This document shows, one piece after another, positions 9,501-17,202 of a stretch of DNA of 64,000 nt. The stretch is from JAWKRB01 sp041389885 (GTDB taxonomy: Bacteria; Myxococcota_A; Polyangia; Polyangiales; Ga0077539). Both the position numbers and the translations under genes were made by a program. Every line of letters begins with the position of its first letter. Positions within the stretch are counted from its first letter, which is position 1. The notes beneath the pieces are model-generated. The model was not told the origin of the DNA and did not search any database. It saw only the letters and a program-made list of their open reading frames with translations. The stretch is from the NCBI GenBank assembly GCA_041389885.1, contig JAWKRB010000028.1:1-64000 (forward strand). Reading direction: 5' to 3'.

Positions 9501-10240
9501 ATCAGCAGGAGCTCGGCCGCCTCCTGCACCTGCGCGCGCTCGATGCGACGCCGCAGCGCGGAGAACAGCATCGCCTGGGCGCCGCCGAGGGGGTCGCCGC
9601 CGCGGGCGTCGCGCAGCGCCGCGGCCACCTCGCGGGACGACAGGCGCTCGCGCCCCGGCGACGCGGGGATCACCTCGAAGCTCTCCCGGGGATGGCCCGC
9701 GGAGCGCGCCGACGGCGAGGCGTCCGCGCCGCCCAGCGTCGCGTCGCGCAGCACGTCGCGCGCGAGCACGATGGCCCTCGCGGCGCCGAGGACCACGCCG
9801 GGCTGGGTCTCCCTCGCGCGCATCCACCCCAGGAGCGCGCGGGTCATCGGGAGCAGGTCGGAGGGCTCGTGCTGGTAGACCCGCTCGGCGTCGCGTACGG
9901 TGCGCTCGAGCTCTTCGCTCAGGGTCCCCACGGCGGCCACGAGGTCGCGGAGCTTGAGCCCGAGGGGAAAGGTCACCCCGGCCCAGTCGACCCACCGCAG
10001 CAGCGCGGCCTCGCGCGCCGCGGGGTCTTCGACGGCGGAGAGGCCGGCCCACAGCGTGACCGCCCGCTCGTCGTCGAGGTCTTCGGTCCAGCGCAGGAGC
10101 ACGTCGAGGGCGTTGGTGCCCTGAATCGACGACGCGCGGCCGGCGGACGCGCCCTCTCGCAGCGGCGGCCGCGTGGACCAGCGCAGCGCCCCCTTGGGGT
10201 TCGAGGCGGAGTCGTCTTGCTTGGAAGAGGGGTCCGACAC
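6569..10240 (-). CDS. Ser/Thr protein kinase with long helical N-terminal region
   Basis: 1223 aa, GTG start. Residues 1 to about 930 are Ala/Leu/Arg-rich and look like an alpha-solenoid (HEAT-like) without a catalytic signature. Residues about 945-1223 are a Hanks-type kinase: VVVKLL with the ATP lysine, HRDVKPANVL catalytic loop near 1064, LIDFGIA metal motif, GTPGYIAPEVA, and DVYSLAVVIFEMLTG. All catalytic residues are present, so it should be active; the glycine-rich loop (HEGGMATTYLGEG) is poor. No membrane helix is seen. Myxobacterial kinases usually place the kinase first; here it is C-terminal, so the solenoid may be the sensor or scaffold. Targets are unknown. A TAGATT hexamer lies 9 nt before the start. 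Confidence 0.92.
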   Translation of the reverse strand: MSDPSSKQDDSASNPKGALRWSTRPPLREGASAGRASSIQGTNALDVLLRWTEDLDDERAVTLWAGLSAVEDPAAREAALLRWVDWAGVTFPLGLKLRDLVAAVGTLSEELERTVRDAERVYQHEPSDLLPMTRALLGWMRARETQPGVVLGAARAIVLARDVLRDATLGGADASPSARSAGHPRESFEVIPASPGRERLSSREVAAALRDARGGDPLGGAQAMLFSALRRRIERAQVQEAAELLLILLRAEPGPEIPPWILIALDFVLLDADLNGDFPLPLAHLAEAAPALWSALILDHHTPRSSLRAMRLVTALSRHEREFDALSVGTVEALERSLIDALENARWSIWARAARALGRLCAIERLGLRLLAVLDEQDASSVLRRRAFAALGNLSPRSPAALRARRDEVLAPLLAPVDDDAAASASEATTVAALSVGLPDLVTDDDDDAWLARALAFAARGGPEAWMVLSRAVLEIRARRPAQADRVARAATAVRARAEAWTGGGVEAERAERAVALAARVMSAEELRAPATLLLDFAAVIGRVPSSGVARATVDGFAAELDVLVGNSSRAISQDVPRTTARACMLLEEIVDLLVDGDLEVAAHRIADGGPRAAALSMIDGLRVRLLKMVWSGLRRPTPRTFAWRRWLVRTAAVLPRVAPTNRRTAAEVVRDQVFETLERLAEDPLLSQAPVQRYTAGAIGELSASLRPSVGEGAEVQVLAWMALRGAITERHLRMRRWLGDAESEAALDQLFALIESASRAGRDVSRDLQILSGLLGDAPGRLAKLMASLAAECAAVLQRRAETHWSGLARFDLSELAGLVDTLAECLGDVTFALTADQARSGAATRREPLAERAAGLNRLLTATSLKFVDAARRAEVVEHYLGELSTLCEAIASSCGALLAPGVRGLLAKSLVTVRELASDALVGREDDVRYIGRLKVLGELSSSHEGGMATTYLGEGPAPGKKVVVKLLPWERFRGKTAETARALFEGEMQRLAQIVHPNIVSIVDAGFIDEGAFIAVEYIPGASLETLLRKLGAVRLEHVGPVILDAARALAYLHGRGVIHRDVKPANVLMQADLPHGGEIDASTLGSVEFVRGVLIDFGIATEVHRAGPHEGVTGTPGYIAPEVARGLDTVGPGVDVYSLAVVIFEMLTGANPYLENRTELNAVLVAHATESPPWQRLPQLPRRAELIELLRDATRLDPRQRISMRQFIPRWESFLRG

Positions 10241-10249
10241 GCGGAGCTG

Positions 10250-10255
10250 AATCTA
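10250..10255 (-). promoter_or_regulatory. -10-like TAGATT next to the kinase start
   Basis: Read leftwards, TAGATT ends 9 nt before the GTG (10240-10238). Leaderless-type geometry; no Shine-Dalgarno is visible. Confidence 0.5.
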
Positions 10256-10289
10256 CCCGAAGCCCCGCCGCCTCCGAGAGGAATCCGCG

Positions 10290-11336
10290 TCAGCTCGTCG
10301 ACCGCGCGAGGCGCTCGGCCACCATCACGTCGGCCACGGCCTCGGGGGTCACCCCGTCGAGCTCCGCGCGGCGCAGGACGGTCGCGATGGTGTCGTAGAT
10401 CTTCATGGTCCGCGCGCGGGCCTCGGCGGCGTCGTAGCCCCGCACCTCGAGGGCGACGTTGATCAGCCCCCCGGCGTTGATCGCGTAGTCGGGCGCGTAG
10501 GCGATGCCCCGGGCGCGGAGCGCGTCGCCGTGCCGGGGCTCGGCGAGCTGGTTGTTCGCGGCGCCGGCCACGATGCCCACCCGCAGCCGCGGGATGTTCA
10601 GGTCGTCGAGCACCGCGCCCAGGGCGCATGGCGCGAAGACCTCGGCCTCGACGTCGAAGATCTCGCTCATCCCCACCACGTTCGCGCCGAACTCGACCCT
10701 CGCGCGCTCGGCGCGGGCGGGCTCGACGTCGCACACCGTGAGCTTCGCGCCGCACCCGTGCAGCTCGCGACAGAGGTGGTACCCCACGTGCCCCACGCCC
10801 TGCACGGCGACGCGCACGCCCACGAGGGAGTCGCGGCCGAGCTTGTGCGCGACGCAGGCCTCGATGCCGCGGCGGACGCCCAGCGCGGTGAAGGGCGACG
10901 GGTCGCCCGAGCCGCCGTTGGCGGGGTCGATGCCCGTGACGTGGCGCGTGCGGAGCCGCACGTTCTCCATGTCGGCGATGGAGGTGCCCGAGTCTTCGGC
11001 GGTGATGTACCGCCCGCCGAGGTCGTCGATGAACGCGCCGAAGGCCTGAAAGAGCGCCGCGCGGTCGAAGTCCCCGTGAGGCTTGATGATCACGCTCTTG
11101 CCGCCGCCGAGGTCGAGGCCCGCGAGGGCGGCCTTGCTGGTCATGCCCCGCGCCAGGCGGAGCGCATCGCGCAGGGCGCTGCCCTCGTCGGCGTAATGAA
11201 TGAAGCGACAGCCGCCCAGCGCCGGGCCGAGCTGGGTGCTGTGAATCGCGACGATGGCCCGAAGCCCCGTCGCGGCGTCGACGCGCACGTGCGTCTCGCC
11301 ATAGCCGTAGGACTCCATCGCCGCGATCAGATCCAT
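10290..11336 (-). CDS. Leucine dehydrogenase-like Glu/Leu/Phe/Val dehydrogenase
   Basis: 348 aa when started at 11336, where AGGGAG precedes the ATG; a longer reading to 11420 lacks support. The N-terminal domain has LGPALGGCRF and the substrate and catalytic-lysine region GMTSKAALAGLDLGGGKS. The C-terminal NAD domain has VAVQGVGHVGYHL (GxGxxG), and GAANNQLA and PDYAINAGGLINV are typical of leucine and branched-chain amino acid dehydrogenases. These deaminate Leu/Val/Ile to 2-oxo acids with NAD, feeding branched fatty acids, which are abundant in myxobacteria. It is monocistronic and divergent from the gene at 11518. Substrate choice among Leu, Val and Phe is inferred. Confidence 0.9.
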   Translation of the reverse strand: MDLIAAMESYGYGETHVRVDAATGLRAIVAIHSTQLGPALGGCRFIHYADEGSALRDALRLARGMTSKAALAGLDLGGGKSVIIKPHGDFDRAALFQAFGAFIDDLGGRYITAEDSGTSIADMENVRLRTRHVTGIDPANGGSGDPSPFTALGVRRGIEACVAHKLGRDSLVGVRVAVQGVGHVGYHLCRELHGCGAKLTVCDVEPARAERARVEFGANVVGMSEIFDVEAEVFAPCALGAVLDDLNIPRLRVGIVAGAANNQLAEPRHGDALRARGIAYAPDYAINAGGLINVALEVRGYDAAEARARTMKIYDTIATVLRRAELDGVTPEAVADVMVAERLARSTS

Positions 11337-11506
11337 GATTGACGCTCCCTGTGCACTCTCGAACGCTCGCGCGAGCCCCTCGCGCCGACTGCGGAGGGCG
11401 CGGAAGCTATCTCTCCCCACTTCGCAGGGTCAAGGCGCGGGACCACGGCGCGCGGCCCGAGCAAACAGGTTGAATCGATCCTTTTCGAGGGATGTACCTT
11501 CGACGA

Positions 11507-11512
11507 TACTCT
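11507..11512 (+). promoter_or_regulatory. -10-like TACTCT next to the start at 11518
   Basis: TAnnnT hexamer 5 nt before the ATG. It lies in the 181-bp divergent gap 11337-11517, part of which (about 11460-11512) is conspicuously AT-richer than its surroundings and probably holds both promoters. Confidence 0.4.
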
Positions 11513-11517
11513 GGGGC

Positions 11518-12932
11518 ATGAAGCGACGGTTCACGCACTGGGCGGCGATCTGCCTCTGCGCCACGCTCCCCGCAGCCGCCGACCCCGTGCCGGTGATCCC
11601 CCACGGCGTGCGCGACGCGGTGCCCGCCCCCGACCTGGGCGAGCGCGTGGCGCGGGGCGCCGGGGCAGACGCGCTCGTGGGCGCGCCGCTGCGCGACGCG
11701 CTGCTCCGGTCCTTCGGTCGCTTCGCGCCGCGCGAGGACGTGCTGGCCGCGCAGCGCGCCGCGGCCTCCGCGGGGTGGACGGCGTATTTTCGGAACGGGC
11801 CCAGGGCCGCTCGGCGCGCGCTGGCCGAGGCCGTCGCGGCGATGGAGGCCGCCCCCGACGCCCTCGCGCTCCGCGAAGACAACCGCGCCGCGTACCTTCG
11901 CGCGGTCGGGATGCTCGCGCGCATCGAGCTCGAGTCACGGCGCGCCGACGAGGCCGAGGCCTGGGCCCGCAAGGCCCTGCGGCTGAGCCCGGCGTGGGCG
12001 CCGTCGACCGAGGACTTTCCGCCGCCGGTGCACCAGCTGGTGGCGCGCCTCCGCGGCGCTGCCGCCGCGTCGGGCGAGGGGCGCGTCACGGTGCGGCTGC
12101 CTCGCGAGGGCTGCGGGGTCACCGTCGACGGCGAGGCGGTCCCCGGCACCGCGCGGGAGCGCTCGCGCGCGGTGCCCGCGGGCGCGCACCGGGTGTGGGC
12201 GAGCTGTGACGCGCCGTCGCGGGTGCGCGAGGTCGACGTGCGCGCGGGGCAGACCCTCTCCCTCACCATCGACCCCGAGCTCGACGGGCGGCTGCAGCTC
12301 TCGGGCGCCGCCTCGCTCCTCTACCCCTCCGCGCAGGATCAATCGTCGCTCCTCGCCGCCGACGCCGCCGCGCTGGGCCGCGCGCTCGGCGCCTCGACGG
12401 TGCTCGCCGTGGGCGCGGGGCGGGTTCGCGCGATCGACGTCGCCCGAGGCCAGAGCCGCGGCGAGCTCGACCCCGCGGCCCCCGATTTCGCCGAGGCGCT
12501 CACCGCCCTGCGCGAGGGGCGCGCGGCGCCCGCGAGCGCGTCGGCGCCCCCGCCGAGCACCCCGCACCCCGAGGCGCCGCGCGCCACGTCGGGCGCGGGC
12601 GCGGGCCCTGGGCGCTGGTCATCGCCGGCGGCGCCGTCGCGGCCTCGGGGGTGGTGTTCTGGGTGCTCCGGGGCGCGGCCTACGACGAGCTCACGCAGCG
12701 GTGCCCCTTCGCCGACGGCGCGCCCGCGTGCCCCGACGTCGAGTCGCAGCGCCTCGCCACCGAAGACCGCGACCGCGCGAACCTCTGGCAGGGCGCGGCG
12801 ATCGGCGCCTGGGCCGCGGGCGGCGTGGCGCTGACCTCGGGGCTGCTCTGGTACGCCCTGGCGGGGCGGCGCGCCGAGGGGGTGTCGGTGAGCGCCTCGC
12901 ACCGCGGCGCCTCGCTCGCGGTGCGTTGGTAG
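11518..12932 (+). CDS. Exported tetratricopeptide/PEGA-like membrane protein, frameshifted
   Basis: Starts MKRRFTHWAAICLCATLPAAAD, a signal peptide. A helical region follows (about 50-170, TPR-like, with RRADEAEAWARKALRLSP), then a PEGA-like beta unit (VTVRLPREGCGVTVDGEAV, then VPAGAHRVWASC), and a Pro/Ala linker. Reading frame 1 degenerates after about 12590, while the expected C-terminus (WALVIAGGAVAASGVVFWVL, a loop, then WQGAAIGAWAAGGVALTSGL) continues in another frame to the TAG at 12930-12932. The total of 1415 nt is not a multiple of three, so one base is missing or two are extra, most likely in the GGGCGC repeat at 12590-12607. It may be a sequence error, a slippage mutation or a phase-variable site. 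Function unknown; such proteins are common in myxobacteria. Confidence 0.65.
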
Positions 12933-12972
12933 CGCGGCGCATCCGAGGGGGCGCCGAGGGCGTAGACCCAGT

Positions 12973-14901
12973 GTGAAGCCACGCGCCTCGCTCGGCCTGC
13001 TGGCCCTCGCTGCCTGCGCGACGTCGCGGGGCCTCGCGGCGCCGGGCACCCCCCCGTCGGTCGACATCACCCTCGCCCGCGCCCGGGCCTCGCCCGTTGG
13101 ACCTGCGTGGAATCCCCTTGCGCCCCAGGTGTTTGCGCGCGCCGAGGCCGAGGGCCGTCTGGTGGTCTTCGACGCCGCCGCCGCGTGGTGCCACTGGTGC
13201 CACGTCATGGACGAGACCACCTGGCGCGACCCCGAGGTGCTCGCGCTGGTGGCGCGGCGATTCGTCCCCGCGCGCGAGGACGTCGACGCGCGCCCCGACC
13301 TCGCCGCGCGCTACGCGGCCTGGGGGTGGCCCGCGACGGTGATCTTCGACGCGCGGGGCCGCGAGCTCGCGCGCTACCGGGGGTACCTCTCCCCCGCGAG
13401 GATGCGCGCCGCGCTCGAGGCCGCGCTCGCGTCGCCCACGCCGCTCCCCGAGGCGCGCGGAGCCGCAGCGGCGGAGGTCTCGCTCGACGCGCGCCTCGCC
13501 GACGCCCTCGACCAGATGGACCGCGCCTACGACCCGGCCCAGGGGAGCTGGGGCACGAACCAGAAGCTCTCCCTCGGCGACAACCTGCGCGTCGAGCTCG
13601 CGCGCGCCGCGAGGGGCGACGCCGACGCCGCGGCGCGCGCGCGGCAGACCCTCACGAACCAGCGGAGGATCTACGACCCCGTGTGGGGCGGGGTCTATCA
13701 GTACAGCGCGGGCGCGACCTGGGGCGACCCGCATTTCGAGCGCCTGATGAGCTTTCAGGCGCCGACGCTGATCGCCGCCGCGCGCGCCGCCGAGGTGCTG
13801 CGCGACCCGAGCTTTCTCGACGACGCGCGGGGCGTCGGGCGCTTCATCGTCGAGCGCCTCACCGACGCCGACGGCGCGGTGCACGGGAGCATGGACGCCG
13901 ACGTCAACGCCCACGACCGCGCCGCGCCCTTCATCGACGGGCACGTGTACTTCGCGCGGGGCGACGCCGAGCGCGCGCGGCTGGGCGCGCCGCGCGTCGA
14001 CCCCGGCGCGCACCCCCGCGACAACGGCATGGCGATCGAAGCCCTTGTGGCGCTGGAGGACGCGACGCGCGAGGGGCGCTGGCTGGAGGCCGCCCGCCGC
14101 GCCGCGCGCGCGATGGTCGCGCGTCACGTCGACGCGGAGGGGCGGGTGTCTCGGGAGGGAACGCGCGACCGGCTCCTCGCCGACGCCGCGTGGCTCGCGC
14201 TCGGTCTCTCGACGCTGGCCGCGCACGACCGAGACGCGGCGCTCGATGAGGTCTCGCGTCGCGTGGCCGCGCGCGCGATCCGTGACTTCGCCGCGCCGGA
14301 CGGGCTGCTGGCCTCGCGCCCCTCGGCGCCGCTGCCCGGGGCGCTGTCGTCGCCGCAGGTCCCCCTGAGCGACAACCTCGCGATGGTGCGCGCGCTGGGG
14401 CGCATCGCGTCGAGGGACCCGTCAGGGCGCTGGCTCGACGAGGGCCGCTCGCTGCTGCGACGCGCGCTCACGCCCGCGCGCATCGCCGCGCACGGGCGCT
14501 TCATCGGCGAGGCCCTCGTGGCCGCCGAGTCTGTCGGCGCGCTGCCCGCGCTTGTCTCTGAGCGCTCTGAAGTCGCTGCGGGAGAAGGGGCTACGCTCAC
14601 GGTCTCGCTCGCTCCCGAGGGCGAGGGCGCGGCGCTCGCGCTCCATCTCCGGGCGGGGGAGCGGCACGTGAACCGGGAGTTCCCCACGTCGCTGTGGGTG
14701 GGGGGCGCGGCGGTGGCGGCGAGGATCGACGCGCGCGACGAGTCGCTGCGGGTGACCGCGGCGCTGCCCCGCGTGGCGCCCGCGTCGCGGGTGTCGGGCG
14801 TGCTTCGCTGGGCCGCGTGCACCGCGTCGAGCTGCGTGCCGGTGGAGACGCCCTTCGTCGTGCGTCGCGGGCTGGGACCTTCGATCAGCGGTCGTCGCTG
14901 A
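12973..14901 (+). CDS. DUF255 thioredoxin-like lipoprotein (YyaL/SSP411-like)
   Basis: 642 aa from GTG. Lipoprotein signal with lipobox LAAC near residue 15. Residues 45-170 are the DUF255 thioredoxin-fold domain with C73-H-W-C76 (WCHWCHVMDETTWRD). Residues 170-500 form an alpha/alpha-barrel like glycoside hydrolases or N-acylglucosamine epimerases, as in YyaL. Residues 510-630 resemble a DsbD-alpha-like beta domain ending in AACTASSCVPVE-type Cys spacing (read AACTASSCVPV). DUF255 proteins are normally cytosolic and about 670 aa; here the protein is predicted to be a lipoprotein with an added beta domain, suggesting envelope redox work. It overlaps the convergent acyl-CoA dehydrogenase gene by 17 bp. 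A TAGACC lies 4 nt before the start. Confidence 0.85.
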   Translation: MKPRASLGLLALAACATSRGLAAPGTPPSVDITLARARASPVGPAWNPLAPQVFARAEAEGRLVVFDAAAAWCHWCHVMDETTWRDPEVLALVARRFVPAREDVDARPDLAARYAAWGWPATVIFDARGRELARYRGYLSPARMRAALEAALASPTPLPEARGAAAAEVSLDARLADALDQMDRAYDPAQGSWGTNQKLSLGDNLRVELARAARGDADAAARARQTLTNQRRIYDPVWGGVYQYSAGATWGDPHFERLMSFQAPTLIAAARAAEVLRDPSFLDDARGVGRFIVERLTDADGAVHGSMDADVNAHDRAAPFIDGHVYFARGDAERARLGAPRVDPGAHPRDNGMAIEALVALEDATREGRWLEAARRAARAMVARHVDAEGRVSREGTRDRLLADAAWLALGLSTLAAHDRDAALDEVSRRVAARAIRDFAAPDGLLASRPSAPLPGALSSPQVPLSDNLAMVRALGRIASRDPSGRWLDEGRSLLRRALTPARIAAHGRFIGEALVAAESVGALPALVSERSEVAAGEGATLTVSLAPEGEGAALALHLRAGERHVNREFPTSLWVGGAAVAARIDARDESLRVTAALPRVAPASRVSGVLRWAACTASSCVPVETPFVVRRGLGPSISGRR

Positions 14902-16579
14902 GCAGCGCCGACTCTTCGAGGGACGCGTCGTCGTCGAGGAGGTCGACACCGTGACGGGCGAAGCGCTTCGCCGCCGCGGCGGGCCTCGCGTCGCCCCGGT
15001 CGAGGGACCACTGCGCGTGACGCGCGAGGAGCGCGAGGGCGAGGGCCCTCCCGAGGGTGAGCGCGATGCGCCGCGCGTCGGCCTCGAGGGGCAGCAGCGA
15101 GCCCCCCTCCAGGGCGCGTCCCATGTGCGCCTGCGCGACGGCGTCGGCGTGGGCGACGGCCTCGATCGCGCGCGACGCGGCGCGGCCCAGGGCGGGCTCG
15201 CGCACGGCGCCGACGAGGGCGCGGATCTCTTCGGCCAGGAGCGCGAGGGCGCCCTTGCCGAGCACCTTCATCACGTCGAGGGAGAGCACGTTGGTGGTGC
15301 CCTCCCAGATGGGCAGCACCTGCGCGTCGCGGTGCAGCGCGGGGATGCCCGTGTCTTCGACGTACCCCGCGCCGCCGAAGCACTCCAGCAGCTCGCTCGA
15401 CACGCCCACGCCCTGCTTGCCCGTGGTGAGCTTCGCGAGGGGCGTGACGAGGCGCAGCAGCTCCTTGTCGCGGGCGTCGGCCTCTCCCGACTCCTCGCGG
15501 CCGATGAGCTCGACGGCGTAGAACGCGAGGTGAAACGCGGCCTCGGACTCGGCCTGCATCCCCGCGAGGGTGTCGACGTGCAGGGGCTTCTCGGCGAGGG
15601 GCGCGCCGAAGGCCACGCGGCGGCGGGCGTAGTCGCGACTGAGCGCCATCGCCCTGCGCATGAACGACACCGCGGAGACGGCGTTCCAGGTGCGGGTGAT
15701 GTTGAGCATCGGGGAGATGTTGCGCACGCCGTCGGTGAGCCCCGCGACGGGGACGGCCACGAGCCCGTCGAGGGTGAGCTCCGCGGTGGGGACCTTGCGG
15801 GTGCCCATCTTGTCTTTGAGCCGGTGCACGGTGATCCCCTGGAGGCGCCCGGCGTCGTCGCGGGTCTCGACGTAGAAGAGCGCGAGGCCGCGTCCCTTGG
15901 GGGCGCCGCCCTCGGGGCGCGCGAGGGTGAGGGCCATCTGCGCGGTGGTGGCGCTGGTGAACCACTTCACCCCGTGGAGGGTCCATCGCCCGTCGGCCTG
16001 CCTCGCGACGGTCTCGGAGATGCCGACGTCAGACCCGCCGGTGCGCTCGGTCATCCACTGCCCCGAGGTCCAGAAGCTCGCGAGGTCTCGGCTGGTGAGC
16101 CTCGGGAGCGCGCGGTCGATGAGCGCCTGGTTGCCGTGCGCGAGGAGCGTGCGCGCGGCGCCGTCGGTCATCGCGAGGGGGCAGGTGTACACATCGGTCG
16201 AGGGGTTGAAGAGGTGCACCCGCGCGAACTGGTCGACCCGCGAGAGCGCGCCGTGCCGGCGCTCGTAGGGGGTGGAGACCAGTCCGTACTTCACCGTGAG
16301 CGCCTCGGCGCGCTTCCAGAGCGGGGTGACCTCGATGGCGTCGATGCGGTTGCCCCACGGGTCCCAGGCGGTGAGCGTGGGCTCGTTGAGGCGGTCGGCG
16401 CGCTGCAGCGCGAAGAGCTCGCCCCCGGCCAGCTCGCCGAGCTCCTGGAGCTCTCCCTCGATGTCGCGGAGCACCTCCGGCGGGAGCACGCGGGCGAGGT
16501 ACCCACGGAGCACGCGGTCGTCGGAGTACTGGTTGCCGAGCTGGGGGGGCGCCTGAATGAAACCCATGTCGAAATCCAT
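14885..16579 (-). CDS. Acyl-CoA dehydrogenase family protein (AidB-like)
   Basis: 564 aa from the ATG at 16579; longer readings are not supported because the true N-terminus MDFDMGFIQAPPQLGNQY fits the family. A second ATG four codons on is possible. Features include the FAD/substrate region MTERTGGSDVG, WFTSATTAQMALTLARPEG, the RVAFGAPLAEKP segment and LECFGGAGYVEDTGIPALHRDAQVLPIWEGTTNVLSLD, which is characteristic of the AidB/long acyl-CoA dehydrogenase group (about 550-600 aa). AidB members bind FAD and DNA and are linked to alkylation protection; others oxidise acyl-CoA. The adaptive-response role is not shown here. It is divergent from a small secreted protein gene across 58 bp. Confidence 0.88.
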   Translation of the reverse strand: MDFDMGFIQAPPQLGNQYSDDRVLRGYLARVLPPEVLRDIEGELQELGELAGGELFALQRADRLNEPTLTAWDPWGNRIDAIEVTPLWKRAEALTVKYGLVSTPYERRHGALSRVDQFARVHLFNPSTDVYTCPLAMTDGAARTLLAHGNQALIDRALPRLTSRDLASFWTSGQWMTERTGGSDVGISETVARQADGRWTLHGVKWFTSATTAQMALTLARPEGGAPKGRGLALFYVETRDDAGRLQGITVHRLKDKMGTRKVPTAELTLDGLVAVPVAGLTDGVRNISPMLNITRTWNAVSAVSFMRRAMALSRDYARRRVAFGAPLAEKPLHVDTLAGMQAESEAAFHLAFYAVELIGREESGEADARDKELLRLVTPLAKLTTGKQGVGVSSELLECFGGAGYVEDTGIPALHRDAQVLPIWEGTTNVLSLDVMKVLGKGALALLAEEIRALVGAVREPALGRAASRAIEAVAHADAVAQAHMGRALEGGSLLPLEADARRIALTLGRALALALLARHAQWSLDRGDARPAAAAKRFARHGVDLLDDDASLEESALLSDDR

Positions 16580-16637
16580 ACCACCCGTTGGAGATCGCCA
16601 AGAACCTTCGCGGCCGGGTGTCGTCCAAGGGATCACC

Positions 16638-17198
16638 ATGCGCCCGACCCTCGCCCTCCTCGCCCTCCTCGCCTTCGCCGCCCCGGCCGCCGCGCAGGAC
16701 GCGTACTGCGTCCCCGGCAACCCCCTCTACGACGGCGGCGACTACCGCTGCTTCAACCGCCGCCCGCGCCCGAGCCGCGCCCGCGCGACGGTGCAGGCCC
16801 GCGTCGAGGCCGCGCGGCACCTCTCTGGGGCCTCTCTCTCGCCCGAGCAGCGCGACCGCGTCGAGGACCAGCTCCAGGCCGTGCGCGAGGCCCTGGCGGG
16901 CTCGCTCCCCGCGCTCACCGACGAGCGCGGCGCGCTGCACACCCCCGACGTGCGCCTCTCGGTGGTCTTTCTCGCGAGCGGCAGCGTCGGGCGCGTGCAG
17001 GTGCTTACCCGTCACACCGACGCCCTCGACCGGCGCATCGCGAGCGCCCTGGCGGGGGCGGTGAGCGAGCACGCCGAGGCCACCCTCGACGGCTCGGAGC
17101 TTCAGGTGATCGTGCGGCTGCGCCCGCGGCTGCGCTACACGCACTACCGCCCGCGGGTGGTGCACGTGCCGTGCTGCGTCGAGGTCGACGACGAGTGA
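16638..17198 (+). CDS. Small secreted protein with TonB-C-like tail
   Basis: 186 aa. The start at 16638 gives the signal peptide MRPTLALLALLAFAAPAAAQ with AAGGGA upstream at 16627-16632. The mature part has a few cysteines (DAYCVPGNP, YRCFN, and PCCVEV at the end). Residues 95-165 (LSVVFLASGSVGRVQVLT ... ALDRRIASALAGAV) resemble the beta-alpha-beta TonB C-terminal fold seen in many myxobacterial exported proteins. Function unknown. It is divergent from the AidB-like gene and converges with the VWA gene, stop codons 4 bp apart. Confidence 0.7.
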   Translation: MRPTLALLALLAFAAPAAAQDAYCVPGNPLYDGGDYRCFNRRPRPSRARATVQARVEAARHLSGASLSPEQRDRVEDQLQAVREALAGSLPALTDERGALHTPDVRLSVVFLASGSVGRVQVLTRHTDALDRRIASALAGAVSEHAEATLDGSELQVIVRLRPRLRYTHYRPRVVHVPCCVEVDDE

Positions 17199-17202
17199 GC
17201 GG

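Noticed and set aside
6722..10462. Long open frame on the plus strand opposite the kinase (and similar ones at 14951-17305, 58137-60977, 2596-5286)
   Set aside because: These are antisense shadows caused by the very high GC3. They lack recognisable domains and have His/Arg/Gly-rich composition, while the opposite strand carries conserved enzymes.
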